A stretch of 64,000 nucleotides of DNA from Chromatiales bacterium. GTDB taxonomy: Bacteria > Pseudomonadota > Gammaproteobacteria > Steroidobacterales > GCA-2729495. Below, piece after piece: positions 57,815 through 64,000 of the stretch. Location: the NCBI GenBank assembly GCA_016789885.1, contig JAEUPZ010000003.1, forward strand, positions 1 through 64,000, in the 5' to 3' direction. How positions within the stretch are numbered: the stretch's first letter is position 1; the number at the start of each line of letters is the position of its first letter. The position numbers and the translations under genes were made by a program. The notes beneath the pieces were generated by a model. It saw only the letters and a list, made by a program, of their open reading frames with translations, did not search any database and was not told where the DNA came from.

Positions 57815-59962
57815 ATGCACTCGGCAGTTCAGCTGGATAATCTCCGGATGGTCACGATTCCCTTCCAGGAAGCCTCGGTCGACATCTGGGACAAGAAGTA
57901 CCGTCTCAAGTCCAAGAGCGGCGAGGTCGTCGATGAAACCATGGACGACACGTACAAGCGGGTCGCCCGGGCGCTGGCCGACGTCGAGGCCGAGCCGGAC
58001 CGGGAGCGCTGGTACGAGCAGTTCCTGTGGGCGCTCCGCCGCGGCGCCATCCCCGCCGGCCGCGTCACCTCGAATGCCGGCGCCCGCGAGCACAAGCCGG
58101 CGACGTCGACCATCAACTGCACCGTGTCGGGGACCATCCACGACTCGATGCAGGACATCCTGACCAAGGTCCACGAGGCGGGCCTTACGCTGAAGGCCGG
58201 CTGCGGCATCGGCTACGAGTTCTCGACGCTGCGCCCGAAGGGGGCCTACGTGTCCGGCGCCGGCGCCCACACGTCCGGCCCGCTGTCGTTCATGGATATC
58301 TACGACAAGATGTGCTTCACCGTGTCGTCGGCCGGCGGTCGCCGGGGCGCGCAGATGGGCACCTTCGACGTCGGCCACCCGGACGTCATGGACTTCGTCA
58401 AGGCCAAGCGCGAGGACGGCCGCCTGCGGCAGTTCAACCTGTCGCTGCTGGTCACCGACGAGTTCCTGCAGGCCGTGAAGCACGACCGCGAGTGGGAGCT
58501 GGCCTTCCCGCTCGACCGCCGCGAGATCGAGCAGCACGGCATCGACCTCGGCAACCGGCGCGAGGTGCTGTGGCGCGACTGGCCCACCGCCGACGGCTAC
58601 GTCGCCAACGAGCGCGGCCAGGTCGCCTGCCGCATCTACAAGCGGCTGCCGGCCCGCCGCCTGTGGGACCTCATCATGGCGTCGACCTACGACTTCGCCG
58701 AGCCCGGCTTCGTGCTCGTCGACCGGGTCAACGAGATGAACAACAACTGGTTCGCCGAGAACATCCGGGCCACGAACCCCTGCGGCGAGCAGCCGCTGCC
58801 GCCCTACGGCTCGTGCCTGCTGGGCTCGGTCAACCTGACCAAGTTCGTCCTCGACCCATTCACCGACTCGGCCCGCTTCGACTGGGAGGAGTACCGCCGC
58901 GTCGTCAAGGTGTTCACCCGCATGCTCGACAACGTCGTCGAGATCAACGGGCTGCCGCTCGGCGAGCAGCGGGACGAGATCTTCCGCAAGCGCCGCCACG
59001 GCATGGGCTTTCTCGGCCTCGGCTCGGCGCTGACCATGCTGCGGCAGCGCTACGGCTCGGCCGAGGCGGTGAGGTTCACCGAGGACGTGGCCCGCGAGAT
59101 GGCCCTGGCCGGCTGGGAGGCCGGCCTCGACCTGGCCCGCGAGAAGGGCCCGGCGCCGATCATGCTCGAGGAGTTCACGGTGACGCCGGAGATGCTGGCC
59201 CGCCGTCCCGAGATGGCCCGCGACGGCTGGAAGGCCGGCGACCGCATCCCGGGCCGCATCCTGCACGCCCGCTATAGCCGCTACATGCAGCGGGTCGCCG
59301 CCGTCGCCCCGGAGCTCGTCAAGGAGCTCGAGCGGGTTGGCGCGCGGTTCACGCACCACACGTCGATCGCGCCGACCGGCACCATCTCGCTGTCGCTGGC
59401 CAACAACGCGAGCAACGGCATCGAGCCGAGCTTTGCCCACCACTATTTCCGCAACGTGATCCGCGAGGGCAAGAAGTCGAAGGAGAAGGTCGACGTCTAC
59501 TCCTTCGAGCTGCTGGCCTACCGGCACCTCGTCAGCGCCAGCGCGCGGCCGGGCGGCACCCGCCCCGACGAGCGGCTGCCCGACTACTTCGTCACGGCCG
59601 ACGACATCAGGCCCCGGGAACACGTCGATATCCAGGCGGCCGCCCAGAAGTGGGTCGACTCGTCGATCTCGAAGACCGCCAACGTGCCGACGGACTTCCC
59701 CTACGAGGAGTTCAAGGACATCTACCTCTACGCCTGGGAGCAGGGGCTGAAGGGCTGCACGACCTTCCGCTTCAACCCGGAGGCCTTCCAGGGCGTGCTC
59801 GTCAAGGAGCGCGACCTCAAGAACACGAAGTACACCTTCGTGCTCGACGACGGCAAGGAGGTCACGGTGGCAGGTGACGAGGAGATCGAGTACGACGGCG
59901 AGGTGCACACCGCCGCGAACCTCTTCGACGCCCTCAAGGAAGGCTACTACGGGAAGTTCTGA
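57815..59962 (+). CDS. nrdJ: Class II (B12-dependent) ribonucleotide reductase, large part NrdJa
   Basis: A 715-residue enzyme converting ribonucleotides to deoxyribonucleotides with adenosylcobalamin, without oxygen dependence. The catalytic barrel is intact: STINCTVSGT (first cysteine), GCGIGYEFSTLRPKG, NPCGEQPLPPYGSCLLGS with radical-site and Glu residues near residue 325, and IAPTGTISLSLANNASNGIEP near 520. The redox-active C-terminal tail is missing and is supplied by the next gene, so this is the split form known from Pseudomonas. ATG 57815 is the best start; the frame is open to 57707. Confidence 0.9.
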   Translation: MHSAVQLDNLRMVTIPFQEASVDIWDKKYRLKSKSGEVVDETMDDTYKRVARALADVEAEPDRERWYEQFLWALRRGAIPAGRVTSNAGAREHKPATSTINCTVSGTIHDSMQDILTKVHEAGLTLKAGCGIGYEFSTLRPKGAYVSGAGAHTSGPLSFMDIYDKMCFTVSSAGGRRGAQMGTFDVGHPDVMDFVKAKREDGRLRQFNLSLLVTDEFLQAVKHDREWELAFPLDRREIEQHGIDLGNRREVLWRDWPTADGYVANERGQVACRIYKRLPARRLWDLIMASTYDFAEPGFVLVDRVNEMNNNWFAENIRATNPCGEQPLPPYGSCLLGSVNLTKFVLDPFTDSARFDWEEYRRVVKVFTRMLDNVVEINGLPLGEQRDEIFRKRRHGMGFLGLGSALTMLRQRYGSAEAVRFTEDVAREMALAGWEAGLDLAREKGPAPIMLEEFTVTPEMLARRPEMARDGWKAGDRIPGRILHARYSRYMQRVAAVAPELVKELERVGARFTHHTSIAPTGTISLSLANNASNGIEPSFAHHYFRNVIREGKKSKEKVDVYSFELLAYRHLVSASARPGGTRPDERLPDYFVTADDIRPREHVDIQAAAQKWVDSSISKTANVPTDFPYEEFKDIYLYAWEQGLKGCTTFRFNPEAFQGVLVKERDLKNTKYTFVLDDGKEVTVAGDEEIEYDGEVHTAANLFDALKEGYYGKF

Positions 59963-59987
59963 AGACGCCCGTCCACGGAGACTGCAG

Positions 59988-60701
59988 ATGAGCAAGACCA
60001 GGATCGACCGCCGCATCGTCGGCTATCGCGTCGAGGGCGGCGAAGACAAGGGCGCGGCCCGCAAGGCCGACAAGCCGGCCCTGCCGCGTACCGAGGCCGA
60101 CGGCAAGGTCGTGCGCATGCACGAGAAGCTCGAGCGGCCCGAGATGCTGCTGGGCTCGACCTACAAGGTGAAGACGCCGGTCTCGGACCACGCCATGTAC
60201 GTGACGATCAACGACATCGTCCTGAACCAGGGCACCGAGCACGAGCAGCGCCGCCCCTTCGAGATCTTCATCAACTCGAAGAACCTCGACCACTACCAGT
60301 GGATCGTGGCGCTGACCCGCCTCATGTCGGCCGTGTTCCGCAAGGGCGGCGACGTCACGTTCATGGTCGACGAGCTGAAGGCCGTGTTCGACCCGCGTGG
60401 CGGCTACTGGCAGCCGGGCGGGCAGTTCATGCCGTCGATCATCGCGGAGCTGGGCCACATCGTCGAGAAGCACCTGCGGTCCATCGGCCTGCTGCCGGCC
60501 GACACCGTCGGCGAGCACAAGCGCAAGCTGATCGAGCAGAAGCGCAAGGAGTACGAGGAGTCGCAGCGCCAGCAGGACGCCTTCGCCCGGAGCGAGTATC
60601 CGGCCGGTGCGCAGCTGTGTTCCGCCTGCCACACGACGGCCGCGGTCTACATGGACGGCTGCATGACCTGCCTCGCCTGCGGCGACTCGAAGTGCGGCTG
60701 A
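59988..60701 (+). CDS. Class II ribonucleotide reductase, small part NrdJb (TSCPD/C-terminal domain)
   Basis: A 237-residue protein opening MSKTRIDRRIVGYRVEGG. The TSCPD-type domain (residues about 50-150, HAMYVTINDIVLNQGTEHE, EIFINSKNLDHYQW) and the end with YPAGAQLCSACHTTAA and CMTCLACGDSKCG supply the Cys pairs that transfer reducing power to the active site. It follows NrdJa by 25 bases, confirming that one enzyme is coded by two genes. Two CxxC pairs rather than one suggest a zinc or redox site. Confidence 0.88.
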   Translation: MSKTRIDRRIVGYRVEGGEDKGAARKADKPALPRTEADGKVVRMHEKLERPEMLLGSTYKVKTPVSDHAMYVTINDIVLNQGTEHEQRRPFEIFINSKNLDHYQWIVALTRLMSAVFRKGGDVTFMVDELKAVFDPRGGYWQPGGQFMPSIIAELGHIVEKHLRSIGLLPADTVGEHKRKLIEQKRKEYEESQRQQDAFARSEYPAGAQLCSACHTTAAVYMDGCMTCLACGDSKCG

Positions 60702-60726
60702 CGGCCGCGCCGGGGCGGCCCCTGCC

Positions 60727-62160
60727 ATGACCACGCGCGTTCCCGACTTCGCCGGCGTCGGCGTGCTCGTCATCGGCGATGTCATGCTCGACGAGTACTG
60801 GTTCGGGGCCACCGGGCGCATCTCGCCCGAGGCGCCGGTCCCCGTGGTGCGGGTCAGTGGCGCCGAGCGGCGTGCCGGTGGCGCGGCCAACGTGGCCATC
60901 AACCTCGCCGCCCTCGGTGCCCCGACGTCCATCGCCGGTCTCGTCGGTGCCGACCGCAACGGGGACATCCTCGCGCAGCTGCTGCGCGACCGGGGCGTCA
61001 ACGCCGCCCTGCAACCCGTTCCCGCGGTGCCGACCATCACGAAGCTGCGGGTCCTGTCCCGCAACCAGCAGCTGATCCGCCTCGACACCGAAGACCCGTT
61101 CCCGGCCGGGGCAGCCGGCTCCCTGGCTGCGGCGGTGCCGGCGCTGCTCGACGGCGTGCGCGTCTGCATCCTGTCCGACTACGGCAAGGGGACGCTGCCC
61201 GATCCGGGGCCGATCATCGACCACTGCCGCAGCCGCGGCCTGCCGGTGCTGGTGGACCCCAAGGGCACGGACTTCGGTCGCTACCGCCGGGCCACGGTGC
61301 TCACGCCGAACCTCGCCGAGTTCGAGGCCGTTGCTGGCCGCACGGACTCCGACGACGACGTCGCCGCCCGCGGCGAGCGGTTGCGTGCGGACCTGGAACT
61401 GGCGGCGCTCGTCGTGACCCTGGGCGAGCGCGGCATGGCCGTGATCGCGGCCGGCGTCCCGCCGGTGTTCCTGCCGGCCAGGGCCCGTCAGGTATTCGAC
61501 GTGACGGGCGCCGGCGACACGGCCATCGCGACGCTTGCCGTCGGCATCGGTGCCGGCCTGCCCGTTGCCGAGGCGGCAGCGCTTGCGAACCTCGCGGCTG
61601 GCCTCGTCGTCGGCAAGATCGGCGTCGCCTCGGTCACGCCCGCGGAGCTGAGGCTCGCGTTGCACGAGCACGGCCAGGGCGGTCGTGGCCTGCTGCAGCC
61701 GGTCGAGGCGCCGCTGGTCGCCGCCGAGTGCCGCAGCCGGGGCGAGCGGCTGGTCATGACGAATGGCTGCTTCGACATCCTGCATGCGGGGCACGTGGCC
61801 TACCTCGAGGAGGCCAAGGCCCGGGGCGACCGGCTGATGGTGGCGGTCAACGACGACGACTCCGTGCGCCGTCTCAAGGGCGCCGGCCGTCCGGTCAATG
61901 CGCTGGCCGACCGCATGGCCGTGCTGGCGGGCCTCGCCGCCGTGGACTGGGTCGTGCCCTTCAGCGAGGACACGCCCGAGCGCCTGATCGAGGCCGTGGC
62001 GCCCGACGTGCTCGTGAAGGGCGGCGACTACCGTCCCGAGGACATCGCCGGCGGCCGGTCGGTGCTGGCCCGGGGCGGCCGCGTCGAGGTGCTGACCTTC
62101 CGCGAGGGCCGCTCGACCACGGCCCTGGTGAACGCGATCCGCGGCCTGCCCGGCCACTGA
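60727..62160 (+). CDS. hldE: Bifunctional heptose 7-phosphate kinase/heptose 1-phosphate adenylyltransferase HldE
   Basis: A 477-residue enzyme for two steps of ADP-heptose synthesis, needed for LPS inner core. Residues 1-315 are the ribokinase-type kinase (LVIGDVMLDEYWFGATGRIS, active-site Asp in DVTGAGDTAIA near 258). Residues 340-477 are the nucleotidyltransferase with TNGCFDILHAGHVAYL near 346 (HxGH) and KGGDYRPEDIAGG near 428. It is 25 bases after nrdJb and 5 bases before waaA in the same direction. Confidence 0.95.
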   Translation: MTTRVPDFAGVGVLVIGDVMLDEYWFGATGRISPEAPVPVVRVSGAERRAGGAANVAINLAALGAPTSIAGLVGADRNGDILAQLLRDRGVNAALQPVPAVPTITKLRVLSRNQQLIRLDTEDPFPAGAAGSLAAAVPALLDGVRVCILSDYGKGTLPDPGPIIDHCRSRGLPVLVDPKGTDFGRYRRATVLTPNLAEFEAVAGRTDSDDDVAARGERLRADLELAALVVTLGERGMAVIAAGVPPVFLPARARQVFDVTGAGDTAIATLAVGIGAGLPVAEAAALANLAAGLVVGKIGVASVTPAELRLALHEHGQGGRGLLQPVEAPLVAAECRSRGERLVMTNGCFDILHAGHVAYLEEAKARGDRLMVAVNDDDSVRRLKGAGRPVNALADRMAVLAGLAAVDWVVPFSEDTPERLIEAVAPDVLVKGGDYRPEDIAGGRSVLARGGRVEVLTFREGRSTTALVNAIRGLPGH

Positions 62161-62165
62161 CCGCC

Positions 62166-63452
62166 ATGCAGCCTGCCTCCGCAGCGCTGCTGCGCGCGGC
62201 CTACGCGCTGGTCACGTGGCTGCTGGTGCCCTTCCTGCTGCTGCACCTGGCTTGGCGCGCCCTGCGGGTGCCCGGTTACCGCCGTGGCTGGCAGCAGCGG
62301 TTCGGCTTCGGCCTGCCGCGGCCGCCGCGGCCTGCCATCTGGGTCCATGCAGTGTCGGTGGGCGAGGTCCAGGCGTCCGCCTCGCTGGTGCGTGAGCTGC
62401 TCGACCGGCATCCGGGCGTGCCCGTCGTGGTGACGACGATGACGCCCACCGGCGCCGAGCGGGCCCGGGCCCTGTTCGGCGACCGGGTGCTGCACGCCTT
62501 CGTGCCCTACGACCTGGCCGGGGCGGTCCGCCGCTTCATGGACCAGGTGCAGCCCGCGCTGGCGCTGATCCTCGAGACCGAGCTCTGGCCCAACCTGTGG
62601 AACGAGTGCGGGCGACGCCGCATCCCGCTGGTGCTGTCGAGCGCCCGCGTCTCGCTGCGCTCGGTCCGCTGGTATCGCCGCCTGACCCCGCTGTTCCGCG
62701 AGGTCCTCTCCCACGGGGTCGTCATCGCGGCCCAGACGCCGGCCGATGCCGGGAGGTTCCGGCTGCTCGGCGCCGCGCCGGAGCGAACGCATGTGACGGG
62801 CAACATCAAGTTCGACTTCGAACTGCCCCCCGGCGTTGCGCAGCGCGGAGCTGACTTCCGTGCCACCCAGGCGGGCGGACGGCCGATATGGGTCGCGGCG
62901 AGCACGCACGAAGGGGAGGAGGAACAGGTGCTCGCGGCCCACCGCGAGGTCTGCGCCCGCGTCCCCGGCGCGCTGCTGCTGCTGGTGCCGCGCCATCCGC
63001 AGCGCTTCGCCGCCGTCGGCGAACTCGCGCAGCGGCTCGGCTTCGGCCTGGTGACGCGCTCGTCAGGATCAGTGGCTGATGCCGGGACGGAAGTCTTCGT
63101 CTGCGACTCGATGGGTGAGCTGACGACCTTCTACGCGGCGGCCGACGTGGCCTTCGTCGGCGGCAGCCTGGTCCCCATCGGCGGCCACAACCTGCTGGAG
63201 CCGGCCGCGCTGGCCCTGCCCCTCGTCACGGGGCCACACAACGAGAACGCCGCCGACATCGCGGCGCTGATGGCCGGCTGCGGCGCGCTGCAGGTGATCC
63301 CCGACGCGGCGGCCCTGGCCGCGGCAGTCACTGTGCTGCTGGGTGACCCGGGCGAGCGGCAGCGCCGCGGCCAGGCAGGCCAGGCGGCACTCGATGCCAA
63401 CCGGGGAGCGCTGGCGCGACTGCTCGGTCTGGTGGACCCGCTGGTCCGCTGA
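62166..63452 (+). CDS. waaA: 3-deoxy-D-manno-octulosonic acid transferase WaaA (KdtA)
   Basis: A 428-residue GT-B transferase that adds Kdo to lipid IVA at the inner membrane. It has an N-terminal membrane helix (about residues 10-32, LVTWLLVPFLLLHLAW), then the acceptor half with IWVHAVSVGEVQASASLV near 58 including the catalytic Glu, and the donor half with SMGELTTFYAAADVAFVGGSLVPIGGHNLLEP near 319. It pairs with hldE as an LPS-core transcript and is convergent with the TolC-type gene, stops 1 base apart. Confidence 0.94.
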   Translation: MQPASAALLRAAYALVTWLLVPFLLLHLAWRALRVPGYRRGWQQRFGFGLPRPPRPAIWVHAVSVGEVQASASLVRELLDRHPGVPVVVTTMTPTGAERARALFGDRVLHAFVPYDLAGAVRRFMDQVQPALALILETELWPNLWNECGRRRIPLVLSSARVSLRSVRWYRRLTPLFREVLSHGVVIAAQTPADAGRFRLLGAAPERTHVTGNIKFDFELPPGVAQRGADFRATQAGGRPIWVAASTHEGEEEQVLAAHREVCARVPGALLLLVPRHPQRFAAVGELAQRLGFGLVTRSSGSVADAGTEVFVCDSMGELTTFYAAADVAFVGGSLVPIGGHNLLEPAALALPLVTGPHNENAADIAALMAGCGALQVIPDAAALAAAVTVLLGDPGERQRRGQAGQAALDANRGALARLLGLVDPLVR

Positions 63453-63453
63453 C

Positions 63454-64000
63454 TCAGCCCGCGGGCGGCATCGGCGACGGCCGCGGCGCCGGCAGCGGCG
63501 GTGGCGCCGAGAGGTCGGGCTTCGTCAGCGTGGACGTGTCCTTCAGCAGGGTGTCGATGCGCTCGAGGTCCGTGTCCGTCAGGGAGCCGGCCGCCTGCTT
63601 GAGCCGCAACCCGTCGAGCAGGTAGTCGTAGCGGCTGCGCAGGTAGTTGACCTCGGCCGAGAGCAGGTTGCGGCGCGCGATCAGCACGTCGACCGTGGTG
63701 CGGGTGCCGACCTCGAAGCCGGCCTCCGAGGCCTTCAGGGCCGTGCGGGCCGATTCGAGGGCCTGGCGCAGGGACTGCACCCGGGAGACGTCGGTGATGA
63801 CGCCGAGGTAGGCATCGCGCGTCGAACGCTCGGTCTCGCGGGACGCCCGCTCGAGGCGCTCGCGGGCGGCCCGGTGCTGGTAGACGGCCTGGCGCACACG
63901 CGACGTGTTGGCACCGCCGGTGAAGAACGGCATCGATACCTGGATGCCGACCTGGTCCTGGTAGTTGGTGAATGCCGTTTCGTCGCGGAATCGCACCGGC
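63454..64000 (-). CDS. tolC: TolC-family outer-membrane efflux protein, 5' end outside the window
   Basis: Only the last 182 residues or so are visible; the frame continues beyond 64000. The helical/barrel repeat is typical of TolC: VGIQVSMPFFTGGANTSRVRQA with the conserved strand pattern, VSRVQSLRQALESARTALKASE and FEVGTRTTVDVLIARRNLLSAEVNYLRSRYDYLLDGLRLKQAAG. The end is a Pro/Ala-rich tail. It should be the outer-membrane duct of a tripartite exporter. Other genes of that exporter must lie outside this window. Confidence 0.88.
   Translation of the reverse strand, partial: PVRFRDETAFTNYQDQVGIQVSMPFFTGGANTSRVRQAVYQHRAARERLERASRETERSTRDAYLGVITDVSRVQSLRQALESARTALKASEAGFEVGTRTTVDVLIARRNLLSAEVNYLRSRYDYLLDGLRLKQAAGSLTDTDLERIDTLLKDTSTLTKPDLSAPPPLPAPRPSPMPPAG

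Overview
The window reads as one continuous chromosome segment of a very GC-rich (roughly 70%) Gram-negative bacterium, most likely a gammaproteobacterium. The evidence is the rpsU-yqeY-dnaG-rpoD macromolecular synthesis operon next to tsaD, folB, folK and cca (a gammaproteobacterial, Pseudomonas-like arrangement), a class II ribonucleotide reductase split into nrdJa and nrdJb as in pseudomonads, LPS-core genes (hldE, waaA), TonB-dependent uptake and an NsrR/NorB nitric-oxide system. I cannot name a genus. Protein-coding density is high and most of the long open frames on opposite strands are GC-driven shadows.

Layout. 1-8.6 kb: end of an assimilatory sulfite reductase with its DUF2849 partner, a secreted coproporphyrinogen-oxidase-like protein, small membrane proteins, an MsbA-type ABC exporter, a DUF808 membrane protein, an FeS-type photolyase and a zinc-ribbon protein. 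8.7-11.5 kb: nitric-oxide detoxification, norB followed by nsrR, with a near-ideal NsrR operator upstream. 11.6-18.4 kb: oxidative or catabolic accessory block (TauD-like dioxygenase, two DUF1254-type secreted proteins, a molybdenum hydroxylase of the IorAB type). 18.4-26.9 kb: glycosyltransferase, DRG-like GTPase, a carbonic anhydrase-SulP pair and lon with a sigma-32-type promoter. 26.9-34 kb: a PqaA-type alpha/beta hydrolase, an APC permease, a TonB-dependent receptor and a VOC protein. 34-39.2 kb: RRM RNA-binding protein, adenylate-forming enzyme, and a small segment bounded by a tRNA gene and a copy of that tRNA's 3' end, which looks like the scar of an integrative element. 39.2-43.7 kb: methyltransferase/kinase pair, membrane phosphatase and FMN glutamate-synthase-like enzyme. 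43.7-54.9 kb: housekeeping block (rpoD, dnaG, yqeY, rpsU, tsaD, folB, folK, pteridine reductase, MidA, cca, metallopeptidase lipoprotein). 54.9-64 kb: NAD(P)-binding protein, DegP/DegQ protease, nrdJab with NrdR-like boxes, hldE, waaA and the end of a TolC-type channel.

I see no CRISPR array, no complete prophage, no insertion sequence, no rRNA and no recognisable defence cassette. The best leads are the tRNA-bounded segment at 36.26-39.19 kb, several well-formed regulatory sites (NsrR operator, sigma-32 promoter of lon, paired NrdR-like boxes, terminator-like hairpin in front of rpsU), and a few divergent family members (secreted HemF-like protein, bacterial DRG-like GTPase, membrane-anchored GltB-like enzyme). 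Function calls rest on reading motifs by eye; no database search was possible.
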